Below are positions 1 to 5,285 of a DNA stretch of 5,285 bases, in pieces. The notes beneath the pieces were generated by a model. The model saw only the letters and a list, made by a program, of their open reading frames with translations. It ran no database searches and was not told the DNA's origin. Made by a program: the position numbers and the translations under genes. Source of the stretch: RGIG3040 sp964410675 (GTDB taxonomy: Bacteria; Bacillota; Clostridia; Lachnospirales; Lachnospiraceae). Positions within the stretch are counted from its first letter, which is position 1, and every line of letters starts with the position of its first letter. Location of the stretch: NCBI GenBank assembly GCA_964410675.1, contig CAYPIB010000140.1, positions 1 through 5,285 on the forward strand, given 5' to 3'.

Positions 1-2179
1 CTACGCCTAATCCTGAAATTGCCATTCCTGCGAGTAATACTCCTACTGTGTTAGAAAGAATGGTTCCTAAAATAATGCTTAAAAAAAGTTTGGTAACTGC
101 CCTCGCCGCATACTGTACGGCAATATCTTTTTTACTAAAGCCAAGCGCCCTCATAACAGATATCGGATAGCTGTCTTTAGCAATCAGCATCTTCATAAAA
201 AGAGCTGTAATTAATACAACAATAGTGAGTGCCAAAATTATGGCTATTAAAGAAACCATTTTAAGACCAGCAATTATACTTCCTAATGTTTGGCTGACAT
301 ATTCTTTTACTTTGGCAACTTTAGCATAATCAAACATGTCCGCATACGCTTTCGTTTTCTCAGTGAAAGAAATATCATTTTTATAATCAATACAAAATAT
401 ATACCACATAGCATCCTTAGATGTATCTAAAAAGTTTACCTTTGCAGTTTTTCCACCATTTGTAATATCTGAATAAATACCACAAATCGTAAGATCGGTC
501 CAAGAGTTCTCTATTAAGACACTGATTGTATCCCCGACTGCCTTGCCTAATTCCTCAGCATTCAGATAAGAAAGTGCAATCTCTTTTTTAGATGAAGGCT
601 TATTTCCTTCCAGATAATCAATCGGAAATTTTTCATAGGTGCCTGCTTCAATTCTCATATTTTGTATCGTACCGTCTGAAAGCAGCATTGGATAGGAACG
701 TGTTACATACACTCCATAGTCCGCCACATCGTTATCCTGAGCTAACCATTTTTCTACCTCTGCCGCCTTAACATCAATATCTGCTAACTGCTGCAAATCA
801 ATTCGTACGTCACATTCGCCAACACCCATAAAGCTTACAAAGGAATCGGAAGAAATTGTCTGATACAAATTTTGCGGCACAATCAATATAAATACAGATA
901 ATATAAGTACGAATAACATCGTCATATAAAGTTTTTTTCGATTCAATATATCCTTGGTACCCATAAAAATATTAGTATTCATCCATCCGGAACGACTTAA
1001 GCAGAATGCTTTACTATGTTTTCCGGTTTCCATCGGCCTACTGTCTCGTAAAGCAGTCGCTGCAGATACTTGCTTAATTTTCTTAAGCACTCTTTTTGCA
1101 TAATGCACAATCCATAAGTATAAAAGCACAGTTCCGAGTAATCCTGCGAAACCTGAAAGTACTGTATTTCCACCCTGCCCCATATAAAGACTTATGTTTC
1201 TAAGCAAAACCTTCTTGAGACCGAAAGAAATTATATATCCCACCAGACATCCCATCGCCGCAATATAGGTATATTTATTTAGATATAAGCTTCTAATCTC
1301 GGATTCGTACATACCAATTGCCTTCATAATACCGATTTCTCGGTAATCATCCTCTAACTTTGCCAGTAATGTAAATCGAATACATAGGAAAGCGATTAAA
1401 ACAATTAGTACACTCATTAAGATGATCATTGCGATTAGAATACCATCCGACATTGCATTAATGAAATAGAAGAGTGAGTAAGTAATGGCAGGTCCATTGG
1501 ATTCTAGCCCAGCCTGCATATAAGCACTTTCGATTGCATTAGCTTTCTTTGAATCATCCCCCTTAAATTCGATTAGATATTCCACACTGCCGTATTGAAC
1601 AAGCTTTTCATAATCTACTTCATGGATAAGAAAACGCTTCGAGGAAGCTAAGTTTGAATTCATCTGGGAATCCCGCAGTGCTCCTGCAATTCTTAAGGAA
1701 ATTCCACATACGTTTAGAGAATCGCCAATCTGTACATCAAATTCTTCCATATAATAAATCGGAATGTATACTTCACCCTCTGCAGCCTGAATAATATCTC
1801 CCTCTAAATCAAGTAAATAGTCAAAGTGTGGACTTTGCACACTAAATCCGGTATCCATCATACTGCCGGATAGAGAATGCTTTCCAAATAAAATATCGTT
1901 TCCATCTATATTAAGAAATTCCAGAACTTGATATTTTGCAATATTTTGGTTAGCTATAGCAAACTTTTCCAATCTGTCATAATCTATTTCTCCTGAATGC
2001 ATCTGCATAAAATCAGGTGTCTGAGCATCATCCATTAATACTCGAATGCTTCCTGTTAACTGAATCATCAATCCAATTGCACAAGCTAATAAAGAGGCTG
2101 CTGTTACAATAAATAAAATCAATAGACTGGTAATTAATTTGCTTTTCTTTATATCATTTAGTGTCATTTTGCGAAACAT
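1..2179 (-). CDS. FtsX-family ABC transporter permease, large two-domain type (3' end beyond window)
   Basis: The frame is open for 726 codons with no stop or frameshift and runs off the left edge. It is a membrane permease of the MacB/FtsX (COG0577-like) class, which works with a cytoplasmic ATPase to move or extract lipids, peptides or drugs. I see TM1 at about residues 15-38, an extracytoplasmic domain at about 40-240, and three TM helices at about 248-270, 302-322 and 338-360. The cytoplasmic coupling motif EIGIMKAIGM sits at 281-290. A second half follows: TM at about 417-435, a second outer domain at about 440-630, TM at about 636-664, a second coupling motif YPISVMRALGFSKKDI at 671-686, and TM at about 694-722. 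Only the last TM helix, roughly 50-70 residues, should be missing. The start is ATG at 2179, preceded by GGAGG with 6-nt spacing. The gene overlaps the MFS gene by 26 nt, so translation is probably coupled. No ATPase gene is visible; one would be expected just downstream. The substrate is unknown. Confidence 0.93.
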   Translation of the reverse strand, partial: MFRKMTLNDIKKSKLITSLLILFIVTAASLLACAIGLMIQLTGSIRVLMDDAQTPDFMQMHSGEIDYDRLEKFAIANQNIAKYQVLEFLNIDGNDILFGKHSLSGSMMDTGFSVQSPHFDYLLDLEGDIIQAAEGEVYIPIYYMEEFDVQIGDSLNVCGISLRIAGALRDSQMNSNLASSKRFLIHEVDYEKLVQYGSVEYLIEFKGDDSKKANAIESAYMQAGLESNGPAITYSLFYFINAMSDGILIAMIILMSVLIVLIAFLCIRFTLLAKLEDDYREIGIMKAIGMYESEIRSLYLNKYTYIAAMGCLVGYIISFGLKKVLLRNISLYMGQGGNTVLSGFAGLLGTVLLYLWIVHYAKRVLKKIKQVSAATALRDSRPMETGKHSKAFCLSRSGWMNTNIFMGTKDILNRKKLYMTMLFVLILSVFILIVPQNLYQTISSDSFVSFMGVGECDVRIDLQQLADIDVKAAEVEKWLAQDNDVADYGVYVTRSYPMLLSDGTIQNMRIEAGTYEKFPIDYLEGNKPSSKKEIALSYLNAEELGKAVGDTISVLIENSWTDLTICGIYSDITNGGKTAKVNFLDTSKDAMWYIFCIDYKNDISFTEKTKAYADMFDYAKVAKVKEYVSQTLGSIIAGLKMVSLIAIILALTIVVLITALFMKMLIAKDSYPISVMRALGFSKKDIAVQYAARAVTKLFLSIILGTILSNTVGVLLAGMAISGLGV

Positions 2180-3455
2180 GTATTTCCTCCAACTCCTTAA
2201 CGCTCTTTATTCTTGATAATATTAAGGCCATAATTACAATAAATAATCCCCATATTGAAATCATAAATCCGATTCCTCTGCCATCACCAGTCCCATATAC
2301 TCTGCCTATGCTATTTGCCAATGCTCCACCGTCCATAAGCAATGGGCTAAATATATAATCTGCCAAAAGCCCGCATATCGCATAAGAAACGATGTAACCC
2401 AATTGTGAAATAATTCCAATCAGTCCCCAAACACGTCCCTGCATGTTATTATCCAGACTTTTACGAATCAAGCATTCAATACTTGTGTTAGCAAATGGTA
2501 ACGTCGCAAAAAACAAAAATCCGGTAATTGTGACATAGATAATATTTGCTTTGATTCCAAATAGGAACATTGCACAGCCATTTGCTGCCAGTCCCATCCA
2601 TAACATACGAAAATAATTGCTTTTTATATTCAGGACACCAATGATGATACTTGATACAAGCATTCCACAAGCAATAATAGATTCCAAAATTCCCAGCGTT
2701 GTCTCGTTAGCATATGCTAAAATCATCGGTACTGAAAGTGTTTGTATAATGCCCATAAAAAAAGTAATAATTGAAGTTACAATTACTAAAATAAATACTC
2801 CCTTTTTACTCCGCAGGTACTTATAACCTTCCGCTAACTCATGTACGATACTGCCTGTCTTTTCTACAATTTTGGCCGGAAGTCCCTTTCTAACTATGCT
2901 AATTGTAATTACCGTTACAAAAAAAGTACTGATATCAAGTATTAATAATAGCTTTATATCAGATACCGACAATAAAAATCCTGCTAACATCGGTGCAATT
3001 AAATATTTAGAGGATGCTGCAATTTGAACCATTCCACTAGCTCTCGCATATTCATCCTCTGTCAGCAAATCAGAAACGGTTGCCTTATATGCAGGCTCCA
3101 TTAATGCCGAAAATATGGAACTGATTGTAACACCAATACATATGGAAATCATATTTGCTTCCTTATTTAACATACAAACTAATATATAAATAATTCCAAC
3201 CGCAGAAAAGCTGTCACCTATCAGCATTAATAATCGTCTATCATAACGATCGGCTAAAACTCCAGCAGGCGCACTTAATATTAGTGAAGGCAAAAATGCC
3301 AGCAATGTAACAAGTGCCATTGCCGATGCCTTTCCTGTTAGTTGATAGACATAGATACCAAGTCCAAATGAAGTAAGACCACTTCCAATTGCTGAAATAA
3401 ACTCTCCCAGCCATAATAATAAAAATTTATGAAAGCCTGTATTTTTCTTTTCCAT
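2154..3455 (-). CDS. MFS multidrug/macrolide-type efflux transporter, 12 TM
   Basis: This 433-residue protein is a complete major facilitator. Such proteins of the MFS_3/MefA/EntS-like group export small toxic molecules from the cytoplasm in exchange for protons. The signature motif A, GVLADRYDRR, lies at residues 65-74 in the loop between TM2 and TM3. Further group-like features are the PAYKATVSDLLTEDE segment at 121-135 and QGRVWGL at 339-345 in the second half. Hydrophobic helices occur at regular intervals: about 10-36, 45-65, 77-96, 102-120, 145-163, 168-188, 220-245, 255-275, 283-300, 305-322, 344-366 and 396-415. An unusual polar, glycine-rich loop of about 30 residues (366-395) separates TM11 and TM12. 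The start is ATG at 3455 with AAAGGAG 7 nt upstream. It lies 2 nt after the TetR stop and overlaps the permease start, so it is the middle gene of the operon. Regulation by the upstream TetR is inferred from this arrangement. The substrate cannot be assigned. Confidence 0.92.
   Translation of the reverse strand: MEKKNTGFHKFLLLWLGEFISAIGSGLTSFGLGIYVYQLTGKASAMALVTLLAFLPSLILSAPAGVLADRYDRRLLMLIGDSFSAVGIIYILVCMLNKEANMISICIGVTISSIFSALMEPAYKATVSDLLTEDEYARASGMVQIAASSKYLIAPMLAGFLLSVSDIKLLLILDISTFFVTVITISIVRKGLPAKIVEKTGSIVHELAEGYKYLRSKKGVFILVIVTSIITFFMGIIQTLSVPMILAYANETTLGILESIIACGMLVSSIIIGVLNIKSNYFRMLWMGLAANGCAMFLFGIKANIIYVTITGFLFFATLPFANTSIECLIRKSLDNNMQGRVWGLIGIISQLGYIVSYAICGLLADYIFSPLLMDGGALANSIGRVYGTGDGRGIGFMISIWGLFIVIMALILSRIKSVKELEEIHVSQNDTK
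2186..2190 (-). promoter_or_regulatory. Ribosome binding site of the FtsX permease, inside the MFS gene
   Basis: GGAGG on the minus strand lies 6 nt before the ATG at 2179 and within the last dozen codons of the MFS gene. It fixes the permease start and shows that the two genes are read from one message, with ribosomes finishing the MFS gene crossing the permease initiation site. Confidence 0.85.
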
Positions 3456-3457
3456 TC

Positions 3458-4093
3458 TTATTCTCCTTTGTTTTCAAACATTTGAAAAACATACTTCATA
3501 CTGCCCTTTTTGGCCCCAAGAACTCTTTCCATATGTTCAACAAAGGCTGTCATTTTATTTATCATCTCATATTGTGTCAATTCAATAATGCCATGATCAA
3601 AGATAATATTTCCATATATAATAAATAGTTCAGCTCCCTCATATGGATATTTTGTCTGGAAAATTCCCTGCTCTTTTCCCTCCATTATTACCTTTGCTAA
3701 AATAGGCGTTACATCTCTTATCATCAGCTGCAGCATCTTTTGATGCATAAGTGCATTCTGTGGTTTATGTACCTCGTTCAAAATTTCTAATCTGCCGGCA
3801 TCCCTTACTTGTAAAGATAATAATGTTTGCAAAATTTTTTCATCAATACTTAATTCATTGTTATCTGCTACCTTCTTTGCACGCTCAACGGCAGAATAAT
3901 GAATTCGCTCTATCATTGCATTCAATATGTCTTCTTTAGACTTAAAGTGATAGTATAAGGTTCCTTTTGCAATCCCGACAGCATTCATAATATCGGTTAC
4001 ACTAGTATTGTCATATCCCTTTATTGCAAATAGTTCCATTGCGCGATCTAATATTTCATTTTTTCGTTCTTTTGCTTCTTTTACTACCCTCAT
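3458..4093 (-). CDS. TetR/AcrR-family transcriptional repressor
   Basis: This 211-residue protein has the usual TetR-family length and plan. The N-terminal DNA-binding domain spans about residues 10-58: helix 1 (NEILDRAMELFAIKGYDNTS, 12-31), then the helix-turn-helix TDIMNAVGIAKGTLYYHF at 33-50, followed by the hallmark KSKEDIL at 51-57. The remaining 150 residues are helical and variable, as expected for the ligand-binding and dimerisation domain; its sequence does not reveal the ligand. The start is ATG at 4093, preceded by GAGG with 5-nt spacing. It is the first gene of the operon, 2 nt ahead of the MFS gene. It lies behind a strong promoter with a 19-bp near-palindrome at the start point, so autorepression with co-regulation of both transporters is the simplest reading. 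TetR proteins next to exporters usually sense a toxic compound that the exporter removes. Family assignment is very secure; the role as repressor is inferred. Confidence 0.96.
   Translation of the reverse strand: MRVVKEAKERKNEILDRAMELFAIKGYDNTSVTDIMNAVGIAKGTLYYHFKSKEDILNAMIERIHYSAVERAKKVADNNELSIDEKILQTLLSLQVRDAGRLEILNEVHKPQNALMHQKMLQLMIRDVTPILAKVIMEGKEQGIFQTKYPYEGAELFIIYGNIIFDHGIIELTQYEMINKMTAFVEHMERVLGAKKGSMKYVFQMFENKGE
3463..3469 (-). promoter_or_regulatory. Ribosome binding site of the MFS gene, inside the tetR-type gene
   Basis: AAAGGAG on the minus strand overlaps the last codons of the TetR-family gene and sits 7 nt before the MFS ATG at 3455. The TetR stop (3460-3458) lies between the site and the start, an arrangement typical of coupled translation. 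Confidence 0.85.
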
Positions 4094-4137
4094 GTTTACC
4101 TCGTTTTGTATTGTTATTTATTATTCAATTATTTCTC

Positions 4138-4156
4138 TATCGACCATCGGTCGGTA
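4138..4156. promoter_or_regulatory. Probable TetR-family operator (19-bp near-palindrome)
   Basis: TATCGACC, a 3-nt centre (ATC), and GGTCGGTA form two half-sites that match at 7 of 8 positions as an inverted repeat. The core CGACC/GGTCG is perfect and is strikingly GC-rich in a stretch of almost pure A+T. It begins 7 nt downstream of the -10 hexamer, so it would cover the transcription start and block polymerase. TetR proteins commonly bind inverted repeats of this size in front of their own gene. No second copy was seen in the window. Confidence 0.82.
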
Positions 4157-4163
4157 TGTAGTT

Positions 4164-4192
4164 AAAATAGCACGAATTTTTTAATTTGTCAA
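4164..4192 (-). promoter_or_regulatory. Sigma-A-type promoter of the tetR-MFS-permease operon
   Basis: Read on the minus strand, a perfect -35 TTGACA (4192-4187) is followed by a 17-bp spacer and TATTTT (4169-4164) as the -10. A TG one base before the -10 makes it an extended -10. The start of transcription should fall near 4158-4155, at the edge of the palindrome, giving a leader of about 60 nt, very A+T-rich, before the ATG at 4093. The sequence is close to consensus, fitting a strong promoter held off by a repressor. Confidence 0.85.
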
Positions 4193-4215
4193 TCTAATTT
4201 GTTTCTTTATCCAGC

Positions 4216-4231
4216 AGTAATTTTTATTACT
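4216..4231. repeat. Small AT-rich inverted repeat upstream of the operon promoter
   Basis: AGTAAT, TTTT, ATTACT form a perfect 6-bp-arm hairpin sequence 24 bp upstream of the -35 hexamer. It has one G:C pair per arm and no clear U-tract arrangement, so it is a weak terminator at best. It may be chance in A+T-rich DNA or an accessory protein site. Confidence 0.3.
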
Positions 4232-4280
4232 TAAAAAACGGCGTAAATGGCTTTTTGAATGCTTGGGATTTGATTCAGCA

Positions 4281-4293
4281 ATGTAGTCTACAT
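4281..4293. repeat. Short palindrome ATGTAG-T-CTACAT
   Basis: This is a perfect 6-bp inverted repeat around a single central base, between the GNAT terminator and the operon promoter, about 90 bp upstream of the -35. It is unrelated in sequence to the 4138-4156 palindrome. No function can be assigned; chance occurrence is possible. Confidence 0.25.
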
Positions 4294-4485
4294 CTCGGTC
4301 ATTTCTGCCTTCCTATGAACTATAACGCATAAAAAAGCCCTTGGAGAGCAATCTCCAGAGCTTCTTTTATGTATATTGATTTGCAGATAACTGCTTTTTG
4401 CTTTATTAATATCGTTTTTATCATAGGCTGCACCTGCTGCCTGTACCATAGATATAACGTCCTGAACATTAGCGCACCTGTTCAT
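4288..4485 (-). CDS. Doubtful 65-residue small ORF after the GNAT gene
   Basis: An ATG at 4485 lies 5 nt beyond the GNAT stop and has a good ribosome binding site, GGGAG, 8 nt upstream in the last GNAT codons. The first 36 or so residues (starting MNRCANVQDVISMVQAAGAA, then a lysine- and asparagine-rich stretch) could form a helix. From about residue 40 the frame runs through the terminator hairpin, encoding KRSSGDCSPRAFL. Its stop codon lies about 40 nt beyond the terminator's T-tract, so most messages would lack a stop. I do not recognise the sequence. It may be the 5' remnant of a lost gene, or simply an open frame by chance. A longer form starting at 4500 would overlap the GNAT stop and has no comparable binding site. 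Confidence 0.2.
   Translation of the reverse strand: MNRCANVQDVISMVQAAGAAYDKNDINKAKSSYLQINIHKRSSGDCSPRAFLCVIVHRKAEMTEM
4331..4361 (-). terminator. Intrinsic terminator after the GNAT gene
   Basis: On the minus strand GCTCTGGAGA pairs with TCTCCAAGGGC around a TTGC loop. This makes a 10-bp stem with a single bulged A and one G-T pair, followed directly by six T's (4336-4331). It ends the GNAT transcript about 130-160 nt after that gene's stop and insulates the downstream operon from read-through. The plus strand also has a T-rich stretch after the stem (TTCTTTT), so it might work in both directions, although no plus-strand gene needs it. Confidence 0.85.
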
Positions 4486-4490
4486 AAGAT

Positions 4491-5102
4491 TTACTCCCAT
4501 TGCCCCGGAAGCTTTAATTTCTCCATATATGGGAAAATTTTGTCATATTCTTCAACTTGATCTGGATATAATTGTTCAAATACTTCGGATTCATAATACT
4601 TACCGCTAATTTCACTAAAAGCGCTTGGCACAATCTCATATCCCATAAATGCATCAAAATTCTTGCCTTCCTTTGTGGTAATCCCAAATTGGTCACAAGT
4701 TTTAAATCCATGCTTCGGATAATATCCTGGCTCGCCAAAAATTATAATACCCTTGTAACCTTTTTCCCTTGCCACTTTTATCGTCGTCTCTAATAACATA
4801 CCACCAATGCCTATATTTTGATAATCAGGGTCTACACATAACGGTCCGAAATTTAAAACTTCCACTTTAGTATCCCCATCCAGAACATACGCTTTTGAAT
4901 AATAAATCCCGCCTACAATTTTACCATCTAATTCGGCAACTCGACTAAGCTCTTCAATGTAGTCTTCGTTGTTTCTAAGTAAATGAACCAAATAATGTTC
5001 ATCGCACCCTGGATGATGAAGGTTCCAAAAAGCCTTCTTCGTCATATATTCTGAATTATAATAATCTTCTTTTGCTTCTTCTCTTATAATTAAATTTTTC
5101 AT
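4491..5102 (-). CDS. GNAT-family N-acetyltransferase, YhbS-like
   Basis: This 203-residue protein belongs to the GNAT fold, which moves an acetyl group from acetyl-CoA to an amine on a small molecule or protein in the cytoplasm. The acetyl-CoA pyrophosphate loop is visible as QNIGIG at residues 95-100, between the strand VEVLNFGPLCVDP (80-92) and the helix GMLLETTIKVAREKGYKG (101-118). The segment GEPGYYPKHGF at 123-133 is characteristic of the YhbS (COG3153) group. Residues 134-203 form a C-terminal extension rich in acidic and aromatic residues that may shape the substrate site. The substrate is unknown. I chose ATG at 5102 over an in-frame GTG at 5114 because the AGGAG motif overlaps the GTG itself and can serve only a later start. 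The gene appears monocistronic: its own promoter lies upstream and an intrinsic terminator follows. Nothing ties it to the neighbouring efflux operon apart from adjacency. Confidence 0.9.
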   Translation of the reverse strand: MKNLIIREEAKEDYYNSEYMTKKAFWNLHHPGCDEHYLVHLLRNNEDYIEELSRVAELDGKIVGGIYYSKAYVLDGDTKVEVLNFGPLCVDPDYQNIGIGGMLLETTIKVAREKGYKGIIIFGEPGYYPKHGFKTCDQFGITTKEGKNFDAFMGYEIVPSAFSEISGKYYESEVFEQLYPDQVEEYDKIFPYMEKLKLPGQWE

Positions 5103-5113
5103 CTTATATCCCA

Positions 5114-5118
5114 CTCCT
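5114..5118 (-). promoter_or_regulatory. Ribosome binding site that decides the GNAT start
   Basis: AGGAG on the minus strand ends at the first base of the in-frame GTG codon (5114-5112), so it cannot position a ribosome there. It lies 11 nt before the ATG at 5102, somewhat long but workable; a second purine run, GGGA at 5112-5109, lies 6 nt from that ATG. Both favour the ATG. Confidence 0.65.
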
Positions 5119-5199
5119 GTTATGTGTTAGTTTTTACCCACAACTTTTTACAACCACCTAAATAACTTCATTTTCAAGAATTTCTTTTTATTACAGCAA

Positions 5200-5228
5200 A
5201 TAAAAAATTCTAAATGCAAGCATTTCAA
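5200..5228 (-). promoter_or_regulatory. Possible sigma-A promoter of the GNAT gene
   Basis: TTGAAA (5228-5223) and TTTTAT (5205-5200) are separated by 17 bp on the minus strand, about 100 nt ahead of the ATG. Both hexamers depart from consensus, and the surrounding A+T-rich DNA offers other weak candidates, so the exact choice is uncertain. The outer stretch 5229-5285 shows no gene or clear site. Confidence 0.45.
5212..5225. repeat. Perfect inverted repeat in the GNAT promoter spacer
   Basis: AAATGC-AA-GCATTT is a perfect 6-bp inverted repeat with a 2-bp centre. It fills most of the gap between the candidate -35 and -10 hexamers and overlaps three bases of the -35. This position would suit a repressor operator. 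Its sequence differs from the TetR-type palindrome at 4138-4156, suggesting a different regulator. Confidence 0.4.
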
Positions 5229-5285
5229 AAGCTTTTTCATATATTAACGTGTTGGCAGTTTATATTATCTGCGAATACAAGCAAT

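Noticed and set aside
1..2179. Possible broken permease gene
   Set aside because: I read the frame codon by codon from 2179 to the edge and found no stop or frameshift; it is cut only by the window boundary.
2161..2358. Plus-strand open frame of 65 codons
   Set aside because: It is antisense to the MFS gene, lacks a recognisable domain, and exists because the true gene is in the opposite frame. The same holds for plus-strand frames at 2617-2826, 3751-3939, 4369-4560 and 4572-4793.
2488..2670. Minus-strand 60-codon frame inside the MFS gene
   Set aside because: It is a shifted frame within a clearly coding membrane protein gene, with no signs of its own. The 4514-4738 frame inside the GNAT gene was dropped for the same reason.
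4138..4156. The palindrome as an intrinsic terminator or transposon end
   Set aside because: No T-tract follows on either strand, there is no partner repeat elsewhere in the window, and its place at the promoter start point fits an operator.
4193..4330. A riboswitch or small RNA between the terminator and the operon promoter
   Set aside because: Apart from two short palindromes the stretch shows no multi-helix fold, no terminator/antiterminator pair and no promoter of its own that I can support.
4491..5114. GNAT gene starting at the in-frame GTG at 5114, adding four residues
   Set aside because: The AGGAG motif overlaps this GTG and cannot serve it; no other ribosome binding site lies at a proper distance, while the ATG at 5102 is served.

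Overview
The window is AT-rich and every convincing gene lies on the minus strand. The base composition, strong AGGAG/GGAGG ribosome binding sites and protein styles point to a low-GC Gram-positive bacterium. My impression is a Clostridia/Lachnospiraceae-type organism, but no marker gene here settles that. There is no rRNA, tRNA, CRISPR array, transposase or phage gene.

Layout, read in the direction of transcription (right to left). (1) 5285-5103: upstream region of a single gene, with a plausible sigma-A promoter whose spacer holds a perfect 6-2-6 inverted repeat. (2) 5102-4491: a GNAT N-acetyltransferase of the YhbS type. (3) 4490-4193: intergenic tract with a clear intrinsic terminator (4361-4331) and a doubtful 65-codon small ORF that reads across it. 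(4) 4192-4138: a near-consensus promoter (TTGACA, 17 bp, TATTTT with TG extension) followed at once by a 19-bp near-palindrome. (5) 4093-1: three tightly packed genes, namely a TetR-family repressor, a 12-TM MFS exporter and a large FtsX-type ABC permease that runs off the left edge.

The three-gene unit looks like one operon. The MFS start lies 2 nt after the repressor stop, with its ribosome binding site inside the repressor gene. The permease start overlaps the MFS end by 26 nt, with its ribosome binding site inside the MFS gene. The likely logic is that the TetR protein binds the palindrome at the transcription start, represses its own operon, and releases DNA on binding a toxic or signal ligand. 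That would induce two mechanistically different export devices together: one proton-driven (MFS) and one ATP-driven (FtsX permease, whose ATPase is presumably encoded just beyond position 1). The ligand and substrates cannot be read from the sequence. The GNAT gene has its own promoter and terminator and no copy of the TetR palindrome, so it is probably an independent neighbour.
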